Source: Priestia megaterium NBRC 15308 = ATCC 14581 (lineage in GTDB: Bacteria > Bacillota > Bacilli > Bacillales > Bacillaceae_H). From it: a DNA stretch of 64,000 nt. The translations under genes were made by a program, and so were the position numbers. Shown piece by piece: positions 51,048 through 60,621 of this stretch (within the stretch, counting starts at the first letter, position 1; the number at the start of each line of letters is the position of its first letter). The stretch covers positions 2,656,001 to 2,720,000 of the forward strand of contig NZ_CP009920.1 in the NCBI RefSeq assembly GCF_000832985.1. Direction: 5' to 3'. A model generated the notes under the pieces. It had not been told where the DNA came from and made no database searches. It was given only the letters and a program-made list of their open reading frames with translations.

Positions 51048-53216
51048 TTGTTCATTATCATCTTTTTTTACGCCGTTTAATTCTGTATTTCCTGTTTTTG
51101 CATCTTCTTCTTTTTGCTCTACTTCTTTTTCGCCTTCTTTTTTAAGATCGAAGTAAGCTTTAATAGAATCGCCTGTAATAGTTTTACTTAACGTATTAGA
51201 TGTACCTGCTACATAAGCAGAAGGGATGACAACTGCTACTGCTACTTCCGGATTATCATAAGGCGCGTATGAAACGAATGTAGAGTTACGGACGCTTACG
51301 CCTTTGTTAAAGGTTTCAGCTGTCCCGGATTTACCAGCAATGTTATACTGACGATATTTTCCAGTGTTAAGTAAACGCCCTGTACCATGTGAGCTTGTGA
51401 CTACGCGGCGGAAGCCTTCCTTAACAATGTCAATTTCCGATTGGCTCATTGTAATACGGTTTAATACTTCCGGCTCAAAAGAGCTTTGTACGCTTCCTTT
51501 TAGTTCGCTATCAAGCTCAGGCTCACGAATTTCTTTTACTAGATGTGGCTTCATGCGATATCCACCGTTTGCAATCGTTGAAATGTATTGAACAAGCTGA
51601 AGCGGTGTGTACGTATCATATTGTCCAATACCAAAATCCAGCGCTTTACCTGGTTCATTTGTTACGGTATTGCGAATACCGGTTGATTCGTTTTCTAATT
51701 CGATGCCCGTTGAAATTCCAAGACCAAACTGGCTATAGTATGAGCGCAGCTTATTAAAGATAGACGGTGGAATGTTCAGTCTGCCGCCAGGGCGGTACGT
51801 TTCACCAGCCATGCTCATAACCGTGCGGTACATGAACACGTTTGATGATTGTTCTAGAGCTTTTTGGATTCCGGTAGCTCCCATATTATGTGAAGACTTT
51901 TTCTTAGTGCCTCCAGCAAATGTCATCGGTGCATCATAAAACACCGTTCCGGGCTGAATAGCGCCTGAGTCAAGACCTGCAAGAACAGTAGCTCCTTTTA
52001 CAGCCGAACCTACTTCATAAGAAGTGGTCATGTTACCAAGAGCAAAATCTTGTACTTTTCGTGCTCCCGTCTTTTTATCTGTAACGAGCTGTTTTCCACC
52101 CATTGCTAAAATGTCTCCCGTGTGAGGGTCCATCATAATAGCAAACGCTCGGTCCATTAATCGTGAACCAGCTGCTCCAGATGTCACAGCTTTTGTTAAA
52201 ATATCTTCGACTTGTTTTTGAAGTTCCATATCAATTGTTAAAATTAAGTCACTGCCGCGCTGACCTTCAGTAACGGTCTCTTGGCTCACTAGGTTGCCAG
52301 AGCGGTCCGTTACGTTTTGCACGCGGGCTTTTTGACCGCGAAGAACGTCTTCGTACTGCTTTTCTAAATAACTTTTTCCTACTCGGTCGTTACGGCTGTA
52401 GCCGTGTGATAAATAGTACTGTAAGTTTTCGCTTGGCAATCCTTCATCAGCTGATGTGATTTTACCAAGCAGCGTGCTAAGTAAGCCGTCGTATGTATAC
52501 ATACGGTCCCAGTAAGTTGTCGTATCAACGCCTGGTAATTCACCCAGCTGCTCACTAATGACGGCAAGCTCTTTATCGGTTAATCCGCTTTTAATAATTT
52601 GAGCGGTTAACGCGTAGCCGCCTTCCATCTTACTTTTAATAGCAATCACTTCAAGGTCATCTTTCACCGATAAAAGTTCGTTTTTTGTGATGCGCTTTAG
52701 CTGAAGAGGGTATAAATCGTCTTCAGAAAGTTGACCTTCTTTTACTTTTTGCTTATCCGCTGCGGTAATTTTTTTCGCTGCTGCTTTTGGATGAGTTGCA
52801 ATCCAGTAATCTTTTAAGTCGCGTTCTGTTAGCTTAATCGTATTTTTATCTTTCTTTTTATTCGATTTGCCAAACACGTCTGTTGTAACAGGAACATCAA
52901 TAAGAGTAGCAAGCTTTTTAGCTACTTTTAGCTTGTCTTCTTGAGTGACGCCTTTCAAACGCGTGTACGTGACAGCGTTCAACGGTTTATTATCCACGAT
53001 AACGCGGTCATAGCGGTCTAGCATCTTTCCGCGAGGAACCGGTGAATCTACCGTTTCATCTTCTGTTTTTTCAACTTCTCGTTTATAGTTCTCTCCGTAC
53101 ACGATCTGTACGAAGCCTAATCGTAAAATGAGTGCAGAAAAAAGCAGGAAAACCACAATAAACAGCCAGTTAATTCGAAATGAGACATGTGTTTTTTTGC
53201 GCTTTTTAGTTTTCAT
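51045..53216 (-). CDS. Class B penicillin-binding protein (PbpA/PbpH type)
   Basis: 723 residues. Short basic cytoplasmic tail, membrane anchor at about 16-38, PBP dimerisation domain (about 65-330), and transpeptidase domain with the active serine in VGSAVKGAT, SSN in EQSSNVFMY, and KSGTAE. The C-terminus is Lys/Glu-rich. This is the layout of the elongation transpeptidases PBP2A and PbpH of B. subtilis, which are redundant for rod shape; which one it matches is not decided here. ATG 53216 follows GAAGGGG. The gene converges on yhgD. Confidence 0.87.
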   Translation of the reverse strand: MKTKKRKKTHVSFRINWLFIVVFLLFSALILRLGFVQIVYGENYKREVEKTEDETVDSPVPRGKMLDRYDRVIVDNKPLNAVTYTRLKGVTQEDKLKVAKKLATLIDVPVTTDVFGKSNKKKDKNTIKLTERDLKDYWIATHPKAAAKKITAADKQKVKEGQLSEDDLYPLQLKRITKNELLSVKDDLEVIAIKSKMEGGYALTAQIIKSGLTDKELAVISEQLGELPGVDTTTYWDRMYTYDGLLSTLLGKITSADEGLPSENLQYYLSHGYSRNDRVGKSYLEKQYEDVLRGQKARVQNVTDRSGNLVSQETVTEGQRGSDLILTIDMELQKQVEDILTKAVTSGAAGSRLMDRAFAIMMDPHTGDILAMGGKQLVTDKKTGARKVQDFALGNMTTSYEVGSAVKGATVLAGLDSGAIQPGTVFYDAPMTFAGGTKKKSSHNMGATGIQKALEQSSNVFMYRTVMSMAGETYRPGGRLNIPPSIFNKLRSYYSQFGLGISTGIELENESTGIRNTVTNEPGKALDFGIGQYDTYTPLQLVQYISTIANGGYRMKPHLVKEIREPELDSELKGSVQSSFEPEVLNRITMSQSEIDIVKEGFRRVVTSSHGTGRLLNTGKYRQYNIAGKSGTAETFNKGVSVRNSTFVSYAPYDNPEVAVAVVIPSAYVAGTSNTLSKTITGDSIKAYFDLKKEGEKEVEQKEEDAKTGNTELNGVKKDDNEQ

Positions 53217-53397
53217 GTAAACCCCTTCACTTTGTTTATACAAGTTAAAAAATTCATAAATTTTCTTATGAATCTATCACTCTACATATTAACATAATTT
53301 TGTCTATAAATGTTATTAGGTGGAATAAAACAGACAAAAAATTTATAGAAATTTTTGCGAAAGAAGAGAGATCTGTCGAAGGGTGCTGAAGGGAGTG

Positions 53398-53445
53398 TTC
53401 AATATTTTCCACTCGGTTGTTCAATATTGTTACCTGTTCAAATGT
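53398..53445 (+). promoter_or_regulatory. Direct repeats upstream of the sugar-binding lipoprotein promoter
   Basis: TTCAATATT at 53398-53406 and again at 53420-53428, 22 bases apart, about two helix turns, with a weaker TTCAAATGT at 53437. A -10-like TAAAAT (53457-53462) with TGTTCA 16 bases before it follows. Tandem sites of this spacing are typical for AraC-type activators, such as the response regulator at 56734. Confidence 0.55.
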
Positions 53446-53495
53446 CCTAGAATCGGTAAAATAAAGAGAGATAGATATCAAGGGGGGCAAAACGA

Positions 53496-54785
53496 ATGAA
53501 AATGAAAAGGCTTTCAATAATGTCTGGCGTGTTAGCAACATCACTTTTATTTGCGACAGCATGTTCAAACTCAGGTACGGATTCAAAAGCAAGTAAATCA
53601 ACAGGCTCAGGTGATCAAGTTGTTATTGATATGTTCCAGTTCAAAGTGGAAATTGCAGATCAGCTGAAAGAATTAACGGATGAATACACAAAAGAACATC
53701 CAAACGTAAAGTTTAACATCCAAACAGTCGGCGGAGGCGCGGACTATGGTGCAGCATTAAAAGCACAGTTTGCCTCTGGAAATGAACCTGATATCTTTAA
53801 CAATGGAGGGTTCCAAGAAGCGCAAACGTGGAAGGATAAATTAGAAGATTTATCTGATCAGCCGTGGGTAGATAATCTGTATGATATCGCCAAAGAACCG
53901 ATGACAATGGACGGGAAAATTTATGGTCAGCCGCTAAACTTAGAAGGTTATGGTTTTATTTATAATAAAGATTTATTTGAAAAAGCAGGCATTAAAGAAT
54001 TACCTAAAACGCTGCCAGAATTAGAAGCAGCTTCTAAAAAGCTTAAAGCAAAAGGAATTACGCCATTTTCTAATGGATACGGCGAGTGGTGGGTGCTAGG
54101 TAACCACTTATTTAATATTCCAATGGCACAGCAAGACGATCCAGATGCGTTTATTAAAGGTCTAAACGAAGGCAAGGCAAAATTTGAAGGCAATGAAACG
54201 TTTAAGCAATTTATGAATCTGTTCGATTTAACGTTAAAGTATGGAAATAAAAATCCACTAACGACAGACTACAATACACAAGTTACTCAATTTGCTTCTG
54301 GTGAAACAGCAATGATGCAACAAGGTAACTGGACGGTAAATATGATTACGAAAATTAATCCGGACATGAAAATGGGCTTTATTCCAATGCCAATCAGCAA
54401 CGATGCAAAGAAAAATGATAAACTAGCAATCGGAGTTCCAAATAACTGGGTAGTAAACAAAAATGCCCCAGATGCAGATAAAAAAGCAGCGAAGGAATTC
54501 TTAAATTGGATGGTTTCTTCTAAAGAGGGTCAAAAATTCTTAGTTGAAAAGTTCAAGTTCATTCCAGCGTTCAAAAACATCGATGGAAAAGGAATTGATT
54601 CTTTATCTGATGATATCTTAAAATACTCTGAAGAAGGTAAAACATTATCTTGGAACTGGTTTAAGTATCCGGAAGGAACGGTTCAAGAAGTCGGCGCAGC
54701 AATGCAGTCTTACGCAGGTAAGCAAATGACAGAAGAAGAGTTTATGAAGAAATTAGATACAATTTGGGCAAAAATGAAAAAATAA
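53496..54785 (+). CDS. Sugar-type ABC substrate-binding lipoprotein without adjacent permeases
   Basis: 429 residues. Signal peptide with lipobox ATAC (Cys near residue 23) and a solute-binding-protein family 1 fold: DIFNNGGFQEAQTW, GYGFIYNKDLFEKAGI near 151, FASGETAMMQQGNW near 265 and NWVVNKNAPDADKKAAKEFL near 314. It would capture an oligosaccharide or sugar outside the membrane. No permease gene is nearby; instead a two-component system follows, so it may act as a co-sensor or use distant permeases with MsmX. AAGGGGGGC precedes the ATG. It has its own terminator. Confidence 0.85.
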   Translation: MKMKRLSIMSGVLATSLLFATACSNSGTDSKASKSTGSGDQVVIDMFQFKVEIADQLKELTDEYTKEHPNVKFNIQTVGGGADYGAALKAQFASGNEPDIFNNGGFQEAQTWKDKLEDLSDQPWVDNLYDIAKEPMTMDGKIYGQPLNLEGYGFIYNKDLFEKAGIKELPKTLPELEAASKKLKAKGITPFSNGYGEWWVLGNHLFNIPMAQQDDPDAFIKGLNEGKAKFEGNETFKQFMNLFDLTLKYGNKNPLTTDYNTQVTQFASGETAMMQQGNWTVNMITKINPDMKMGFIPMPISNDAKKNDKLAIGVPNNWVVNKNAPDADKKAAKEFLNWMVSSKEGQKFLVEKFKFIPAFKNIDGKGIDSLSDDILKYSEEGKTLSWNWFKYPEGTVQEVGAAMQSYAGKQMTEEEFMKKLDTIWAKMKK

Positions 54786-54790
54786 ACAAG

Positions 54791-54818
54791 AAGTCCGCGT
54801 GGAAAACGCGGACTTTTT
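54791..54818 (+). terminator. Terminator of the sugar-binding lipoprotein gene
   Basis: AAGTCCGCGT, loop GGAA, AACGCGGACTTTTT. It separates the lipoprotein gene from the two-component genes. Confidence 0.9.
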
Positions 54819-54872
54819 GATGTGAAAAAATAGCTGGTTAGATTCATAAGTTATGAAAAAATAATAGTTAAT

Positions 54873-54886
54873 TGAAAGCGCTTTTA
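54873..54886. promoter_or_regulatory. cre-like site in the two-component promoter
   Basis: TGAAAGCGCTTTTA has one mismatch to the cre consensus and lies within the nearly perfect palindrome TTGAAAGCGCTTTTAA, four bases before a TATAAT at 54890-54895. Binding of CcpA here would block the promoter. Confidence 0.65.
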
Positions 54887-54935
54887 ATGTATAATAATAG
54901 TCATAATGTATGACATTAGTCAAAGGAGGTTATTT

Positions 54936-56756
54936 GTGAAAGGCTGGAGCATACGCAAGAAATTAATTTTGTTTTTCTTATTCGCAACGGTTATTCCATT
55001 TTTAATTTCGACGATTTTTACGTATCAATACACAAAAGAAACGGTTAAGAACCGATTTATTTCTACCAACTATCAAGTTATTAAAAATGGAAGCAATGAT
55101 TTGAGCGATTACTTAAATGAAATTGCTAATATTACAAAAAGGCTGTACGGCTACCACCCATTTATTAAAGTGTTAGATGAAGGTGTATCAAGTGACTTAG
55201 GAGCCAATCAACTGGAAATATCACGAACTCTTCTTTATTTATATAATACTCGTCCAGAGATTGAACAGCTCCATCTTTACATTGAAAACGGGCATGACTC
55301 ATATACAGCTTATAATTCGAAAGTGAGCAGCAGAGGGAAGTATGATGATATTTACACTCAGCCTTACTATTCTTATTTAAATAAAAATCATAAATTTCTT
55401 GTGATTGAGCCTACCCATGAAATTTATAGCTACAATAATTTATCAACGTTAATTGATTCACTGCCGAATCAAGTTATTAGCTTTCATCAGCGGATTGATG
55501 AGATTCCATCAGACAAGTTGTTAGCTTATCTATCTTTAGACATTAATATGACACAAATTCAATCTATATCGCAGCGTCTATATAATGAAGAGTCAGAAGA
55601 TTTTTATTTAATGAACAATAAAGGTAAGGTTTTGTATTCCTCTGATTCAAAGGTTATTGGAAAAAATGAAAACTACGCGTGGGTGAAGGCGCTCACTTCT
55701 CAAAAAGACCATAGTATGGAATGGGAAGATAAAAGCTTCTCAGGCGTATTAATGTATGAAAAGCTTAAACAGCCCTTTGAGGACTTGTACATGGTGAAAC
55801 GAATTCCTTACAGTGTTTTATATGAGGATGCAAGAAAGACAGCACTTATGAATGTATTAATTGGCCTGCCATTTTTGTGTATGCTCGTTATCGCTACGCT
55901 TTTTATATCAGTACGTTTTACACAGCCGATTAACGTATTGATTCGCAATATGAAAGAAGTGGAAAAAGGATCATTTGAGGTGCGGTTTAAGTCGCTTGGA
56001 AACGATGAATTTGGTGTTTTAGGAAGGCATTTTACCTCTATGGTAGAAACAATTAATGACTTGATTGAACGTAAATTTCGATTGGAATTAGAAAATAAAT
56101 CAACGCAGCTAAAAGTGCTGCAGTCACAAATTAATCCGCATTTTTTATACAACGCATTTCAATCGATTGGAACTCTTGCTCTTAAGCATAAAGCAGTTGA
56201 AGTATATTCTTTATTAACCTCACTTTCCCACATTATGCGTTACAGCATGAATATGAAAGAGGATATCGTTAGCTTAAAGCAAGAAGTCGATCACGTAAAA
56301 GCTTTCTTAAGTCTGCAAAAGCAGCGGTTTGGTTCAAAGTTTGAGTATGAGTTAAATATCGAAAAAGAAGCAGAGCTTATGCGAATACCGAAAATGATTT
56401 TGCAGCCTCTTGTTGAGAATTCTTTTAAGCATGGATTAGAAACCCGTACAGGAAGCGGAAAGCTGTTGATTTCAGCGGAGTTGAACGGTGAAGAACTGAT
56501 TCTAACTGTTTCTGATAACGGAAAAGGGATAGGGCAACAAGAGTTGAATCAATTAAAAACGAGACTTCAGCAATCGTATAATCAAACAGATGAGCATATT
56601 GGGTTGCAAAACATTTATGAACGACTTCGCATCTACTATGGAGATCATGCTTCAATGCAAATTAGCAGTCAAGAAAATCACGATTTTACCGTTGTCATAA
56701 AGCTAACAACAATTGAAGAAAAGAGGGATAGTGATGAAAGTATTAATCGTGGATGA
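54936..56756 (+). CDS. YesM-type sensor histidine kinase
   Basis: 606 residues. Membrane helix at about 8-28, an extracellular sensor domain of about 250 residues, second helix near 300-320, HAMP domain, then a His_kinase domain with the phosphorylated histidine in SQINPHFLYNAFQSIG near 400, followed by an ATPase domain with PLVENSFKHGL and DNGKGIG. Such kinases pair with AraC-type regulators and control carbohydrate uptake. GTG 54936 is chosen because AAAGGAGG lies six bases upstream; the ATG at 54906 lies in the promoter region. It overlaps the regulator gene by 23 bases. Confidence 0.88.
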   Translation: MKGWSIRKKLILFFLFATVIPFLISTIFTYQYTKETVKNRFISTNYQVIKNGSNDLSDYLNEIANITKRLYGYHPFIKVLDEGVSSDLGANQLEISRTLLYLYNTRPEIEQLHLYIENGHDSYTAYNSKVSSRGKYDDIYTQPYYSYLNKNHKFLVIEPTHEIYSYNNLSTLIDSLPNQVISFHQRIDEIPSDKLLAYLSLDINMTQIQSISQRLYNEESEDFYLMNNKGKVLYSSDSKVIGKNENYAWVKALTSQKDHSMEWEDKSFSGVLMYEKLKQPFEDLYMVKRIPYSVLYEDARKTALMNVLIGLPFLCMLVIATLFISVRFTQPINVLIRNMKEVEKGSFEVRFKSLGNDEFGVLGRHFTSMVETINDLIERKFRLELENKSTQLKVLQSQINPHFLYNAFQSIGTLALKHKAVEVYSLLTSLSHIMRYSMNMKEDIVSLKQEVDHVKAFLSLQKQRFGSKFEYELNIEKEAELMRIPKMILQPLVENSFKHGLETRTGSGKLLISAELNGEELILTVSDNGKGIGQQELNQLKTRLQQSYNQTDEHIGLQNIYERLRIYYGDHASMQISSQENHDFTVVIKLTTIEEKRDSDESINRG

Positions 56757-58317
56757 TGAAGAGCATGTAAGAGAAGGAATAAAGCTGCTTGGACAGTGGG
56801 AAGAGCATGAAATTACAGATGTGATAGAAGCTGATAGCGGTGAGCAAGCGATTGCGCTTATCGAGGATCATGAACCGGAAATCATTTTTACTGATATGAA
56901 GATGCCTAATATCGATGGAATTGCTTTGTTGGAGTGGATTAAAGAGAATTCACCTTCTAGCAAAACGATTGTGGTAACAGGGTATGATGACTACCACTAT
57001 ATGCGTAAAGCTATTCATTTTGGAAGCACGGATTACATTCTAAAGCCAGTGGATCCTTCGATTTTAAACGATACGCTTGTACGAGCTGTAACCCAATGGA
57101 AGAAAGAAGAAGAGTCCAGAAAAGTTCATAATAGCAGCTATCGTTTAATCAATGAAATGAAGCCGATTTATCGAGATCGAAAACTGACGCAGTTAATGAA
57201 CAATTATTTGCTAAATCAATCAATCTATGAAGAGTTTGGTTTCCATCTGACTAGAGAATATGAAGTGGGGATTGTACGTGTAGATGAATCTATCATTCGT
57301 TCTTTTGGCGGTGACCGGGATTTAGCCTATTTTTCAATTTTAAATGTAATCAATGAAATGCTGATGGAAGAAGAAAATGGGGTAGCCTTCCGTTATTTAT
57401 CAAATAAGTGGGAAATTATCATTATATTTTGGAATGATTTTGAACGCATAACCTCTTTACTGACGACTTTACATACAGCCATTCGCCGTACGTTAGACGT
57501 GAGCTGTCGGATTGCAAGAGGGTGCAAAGTTTCTTCTATTGATCAGCTAATGAAATCCTATGAAGATGCGAAAAATTCGCTTTTATTAAGCAATGTTCTT
57601 GATCAAAATAAAGTGAAGGTCTACGGCGAGCAAGACGTTTTAGCAAGTGCTTTATTAATAAATATGATGGACTATAACAGTAAAATTGAAGAAGCGCTGC
57701 AAGTCGGGAAGTTTGAAGCCTTTTTGCCGGTATTCAACGAAATTATCACAGCTTTTGAAGCACAAAATTATCTCTCATTAAAGCAAATTCTGCATTTTGA
57801 GCAGGAATATCAGCTGTTAAGTCAGCATTGGTTAAAAAGATATCACATTCCTTATACGATAAATAACGGTCCTGAATATGTCCTTTCTTTCTTCTATAAC
57901 CAAGATGGGCAGTTTCAGCTAGCAAAGTATGTAGAGAGGAAGAAGCGTGAAGTAAAGCGATTTTTAAAAGTAGTAAAAAGGTATAGCAAGCAAAACAATC
58001 GCGACGTTATTTATGAAATCGAACAATATTTGCAGCAAAATTTTCATCGAGATGTGAAGCTTCAAGAAATATCGGAACGTTTCTATCTAAGCCGTGAATA
58101 CATTTCGAGAAAGTTTAAGCAAGAATTTCAAGAAAACATTTCAGATTATATGGTGAAAGTCAGAATGAATAAAGCCAAATCACTTTTACTAAATGAAGAA
58201 CTAAAAATCTATGAAATTGCGAATATGATTGGATATCATGATGATAAATACTTTCGAAAAGTGTTTAAAAAAGTAGAAGGCATTACGCCAAATGAGTATC
58301 GCAGTTTGACCGTATAA
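56734..58317 (+). CDS. YesN-type AraC-family response regulator
   Basis: 527 residues. Receiver domain at 1-120 with the acidic pocket DDEEH, phosphoryl Asp in IIFTDMKMPNID near 54 and Lys in YILKPVD near 105; a long middle region; and a C-terminal AraC helix-turn-helix pair (about 430-525: LQEISERFYLSREYISRKFKQ, EIANMIGYHDDKYFRKVFKK). Partner of the kinase just upstream, with overlapping genes. Likely activator of the sugar-binding lipoprotein gene through the tandem repeats at 53398. AAGAGGGAT precedes ATG 56734. Confidence 0.89.
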   Translation: MKVLIVDDEEHVREGIKLLGQWEEHEITDVIEADSGEQAIALIEDHEPEIIFTDMKMPNIDGIALLEWIKENSPSSKTIVVTGYDDYHYMRKAIHFGSTDYILKPVDPSILNDTLVRAVTQWKKEEESRKVHNSSYRLINEMKPIYRDRKLTQLMNNYLLNQSIYEEFGFHLTREYEVGIVRVDESIIRSFGGDRDLAYFSILNVINEMLMEEENGVAFRYLSNKWEIIIIFWNDFERITSLLTTLHTAIRRTLDVSCRIARGCKVSSIDQLMKSYEDAKNSLLLSNVLDQNKVKVYGEQDVLASALLINMMDYNSKIEEALQVGKFEAFLPVFNEIITAFEAQNYLSLKQILHFEQEYQLLSQHWLKRYHIPYTINNGPEYVLSFFYNQDGQFQLAKYVERKKREVKRFLKVVKRYSKQNNRDVIYEIEQYLQQNFHRDVKLQEISERFYLSREYISRKFKQEFQENISDYMVKVRMNKAKSLLLNEELKIYEIANMIGYHDDKYFRKVFKKVEGITPNEYRSLTV

Positions 58318-58357
58318 AAAAAGCTGAAACTGTTTTATAACAGTTTCAGCTTTTTTT
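58316..58357. terminator. Bidirectional terminator, response regulator / yhfH
   Basis: AAAGCTGAAACTGTT and AACAGTTTCAGCTTT with T run; 15-base-pair stem between converging genes. Confidence 0.92.
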
Positions 58358-58487
58358 ATTTCATGATATCTAGACAGTGATCACATTTGTTTCCGTAGCA
58401 TTCATGCTGTTCCTCAATGTCGTTTCCGCATTCTACGCACTTTTTATTGGGTAATCTTTTGAAAAATTCAGTCATTTTTTCTAACAT
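58356..58487 (-). CDS. yhfH: YhfH-type small zinc-finger-like protein
   Basis: 43 residues with five Cys: KKCVECGNDIEEQHECYG then KCDHCLD, consistent with one zinc knuckle. The N-terminus MLEKMTEFFKRLPNKKC is typical of YhfH, which lies beside yhfI in B. subtilis as well. GGAGGGG precedes ATG 58487. Too short for many gene finders. Function unknown. Confidence 0.82.
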   Translation of the reverse strand: MLEKMTEFFKRLPNKKCVECGNDIEEQHECYGNKCDHCLDIMK

Positions 58488-58596
58488 TTTAAATCCCCTC
58501 CGTTGTTTTTGTTACTAACATTGTATTATAACAGATGATAAAATGTCAATTATGTTTTATAACAATTTAGCCTATTTTGCTATTCTAAGTGGTTAT

Positions 58597-58610
58597 TTGT
58601 TATATAACAA
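58597..58610. promoter_or_regulatory. Palindrome between yhfH and yhfI
   Basis: TTGTTATATAACAA is perfectly symmetric; related TATAACA half-sites occur near 58526 and 58556. Possible operator in the shared promoter region, which is very AT-rich, so chance is not excluded. Confidence 0.35.
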
Positions 58611-58715
58611 TGAGTTATTTCGATAAAATGACCGAAACGAGTGTCTTTCAGTTAGTTTTCAAAAAAAAGTAGGGTATACTGAACGTAATAAAAATAGTAC
58701 GAAAGGGTGATTGAA

Positions 58716-59447
58716 ATGAAAGTAACTGTTATTGGTTTTTGGGGAGGATATCCTGCGGTTTCAGAAGCTACTTCTAGCTATTTAGTGGAGCACGATGGAT
58801 TTCAGCTGCTTGTTGATTGTGGAAGCGGTGCATTGGCTCAGCTGCAAAAATATGCAAAGCCAGAAGAAATAGATGCTATGATTTTATCTCATTATCATCA
58901 TGATCACGTGGCTGATGTCGGAGTATTTCAATATGCACGCCTCATTCAGACTCATCTAGGAAACGCTGTTCAGGAACTTTCTATTTACGGACATACATAT
59001 GATCAGGAAAGCTTCAACAAACTTACTCATAAAGGAATTACTAAAGGGGTAGAGTATGATCCGAGTCAAAAACTTGAAGTTGGGCCTTTTACCATCGAAT
59101 TTATGAAAACGAAACATCCAGTCGTTTGTTATGCCATGAGAATAAGTGCCGGCAATCAAACTGTCGTGTACACAGCGGACTCTAGTTATTTAGAAGAGTT
59201 TGTTTCCTTCTCAGAAGAAGCAGATCTTCTTATTTGTGAATGTAATTTTTATGCCAATCAAGATGGAAGAGGCGCTGGACACATGACAAGCACAGAAGCC
59301 GGTACACTTGCTTCAAAAGCAAGTGTCAAACACCTCATGCTTACTCACCTTCCGCACTATGGAGAACATCAACAGCTAGTAGAGGAAGCCGCTGCTCATT
59401 ATAGAGGTACGCTTACGTTAGCTGAATCAGGATATGTATGGGAATAA
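58716..59447 (+). CDS. yhfI: Metallo-beta-lactamase-fold hydrolase YhfI
   Basis: 243 residues, as in B. subtilis YhfI. Metal ligands in LSHYHHDHVADVG near residue 55, a later His in KTKHPVVCYAM, Asp in YTADSSY and His in LTHLPHYGE near 217. The arrangement resembles RNase Z-like MBL proteins, but the exosite is missing. Substrate unknown. ATG 58716 follows AAAGGGTGA. lplJ begins 15 bases downstream, so they are an operon. Confidence 0.86.
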   Translation: MKVTVIGFWGGYPAVSEATSSYLVEHDGFQLLVDCGSGALAQLQKYAKPEEIDAMILSHYHHDHVADVGVFQYARLIQTHLGNAVQELSIYGHTYDQESFNKLTHKGITKGVEYDPSQKLEVGPFTIEFMKTKHPVVCYAMRISAGNQTVVYTADSSYLEEFVSFSEEADLLICECNFYANQDGRGAGHMTSTEAGTLASKASVKHLMLTHLPHYGEHQQLVEEAAAHYRGTLTLAESGYVWE

Positions 59448-59462
59448 CAAGGAGGAAAATGA

Positions 59463-60452
59463 ATGTTATTTATTGATAATCAAAAAAATTATGATCCCCG
59501 AATTAACTTAGCAATTGAAGAGTATGCGCTCAAGCATCTAGACATTAATGAGACATATCTGCTGTTTTATATTAATGAACCTTCTATTATTATTGGAAAA
59601 AACCAGAACACCATTGAGGAGATTAATACAAAATATGTTGAAGATCAGCAAATTCATGTAGTGAGACGTCTGTCTGGAGGCGGTGCCGTTTATCATGATA
59701 AAGGAAATTTAAACTTCAGCTTTATTACGAAAGACGATGGAAATAGCTTTCATAATTTTAAAAAATTTACCGAGCCGGTCGTGGAAGCGTTAAAGAAATT
59801 AGGAGTTAATGCCGAACTAAGCGGACGAAATGATTTAATGGCTGAAGGACGGAAAATTTCTGGAAATGCTCAGTTTTCAACGAAAGGGAGAATGTTCAGC
59901 CATGGAACTCTTCTTTTTGATTCAGAGATTGAAAACGTTGTATCAGCGTTAAAAGTAAAAAAAGATAAAATTGAATCCAAAGGCATTAAGTCTATTCGAA
60001 ATAGAGTAGCAAATATCAGCGAATTTTTAGAACAGAAAGTAACGGTGGAAGAGTTTAGAGAAATGCTGCTTCGATATATCTTTGACGGAGAAGAAAATAT
60101 AACAGAATATAAACTAACGGAAAAAGATTGGGAAACGATTCATCAAATTTCTAAAGAGCGCTATCAGTCATGGGATTGGAACTATGGAAAATCACCTAAA
60201 TTTAACTTACAGCACTCTCACCGCTTTCCTGTGGGACAAATCGACGTTCGTTTAGAAGTGAATAAAGGAAAAATCGATGCTTGCACCATTTACGGAGATT
60301 TCTTTGGAGTGGGGGATGTCCAGGAAGTGCAGGAAAAATTAACAGGTGTTCGTTATGAAAAAGCTTCTATTGAACAAGCCTTAGAAGACATCGATATTCC
60401 ACATTATTTTGGTAATATTACAAAAGAAGAGTTTGTTGAATTAATCTATTAA
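59463..60452 (+). CDS. lplJ: Lipoate-protein ligase LplJ
   Basis: 329 residues. RRLSGGGAVYHDKGNLNFSF near residue 71 and the ligase lysine in GRKISGNAQF near 135 mark the LplA/LplJ family; a C-terminal accessory domain follows. It attaches free lipoate to 2-oxoacid dehydrogenase and glycine-cleavage proteins. AAGGAGGA precedes the ATG. Operon with yhfI, as in B. subtilis (yhfJ). Confidence 0.93.
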   Translation: MLFIDNQKNYDPRINLAIEEYALKHLDINETYLLFYINEPSIIIGKNQNTIEEINTKYVEDQQIHVVRRLSGGGAVYHDKGNLNFSFITKDDGNSFHNFKKFTEPVVEALKKLGVNAELSGRNDLMAEGRKISGNAQFSTKGRMFSHGTLLFDSEIENVVSALKVKKDKIESKGIKSIRNRVANISEFLEQKVTVEEFREMLLRYIFDGEENITEYKLTEKDWETIHQISKERYQSWDWNYGKSPKFNLQHSHRFPVGQIDVRLEVNKGKIDACTIYGDFFGVGDVQEVQEKLTGVRYEKASIEQALEDIDIPHYFGNITKEEFVELIY

Positions 60453-60455
60453 GAA

Positions 60456-60483
60456 AAAAGTCTGCTACATCAGGCTTTTTTTC
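60456..60483 (+). terminator. Terminator of yhfI-lplJ
   Basis: AAGTCTG / CAGGCTT (one G-T) with a T8 run. Confidence 0.8.
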
Positions 60484-60501
60484 TTTTTAAACAGATGAGT
60501 C

Positions 60502-60531
60502 TTGTCAATAGAACAGCAGTAACATTATAAT
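60502..60531 (+). promoter_or_regulatory. Sigma-A promoter of the long-chain acyl-CoA ligase gene
   Basis: TTGTCA, 18 bases, TATAAT. The FadR-type operator lies about 45 bases downstream, within the early transcribed region. Confidence 0.6.
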
Positions 60532-60575
60532 AGAATAGAAGAAGTAAGAATTTTTACATTATTATGTCTTAATAA

Positions 60576-60593
60576 TGAATGGGTGTTCATTCA
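60576..60593. promoter_or_regulatory. FadR-type operator upstream of lcfB
   Basis: TGAATGGGTGTTCATTCA matches the Bacillus FadR palindrome TGAATGAMTANTCATTCA closely: the right arm is exact and the left arm has one change. lcfB (yhfL) is a known FadR target in B. subtilis; long-chain acyl-CoA would relieve repression. Confidence 0.8.
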
Positions 60594-60621
60594 TTCATTA
60601 TTAAAAGGAGGAAGTTATGAG

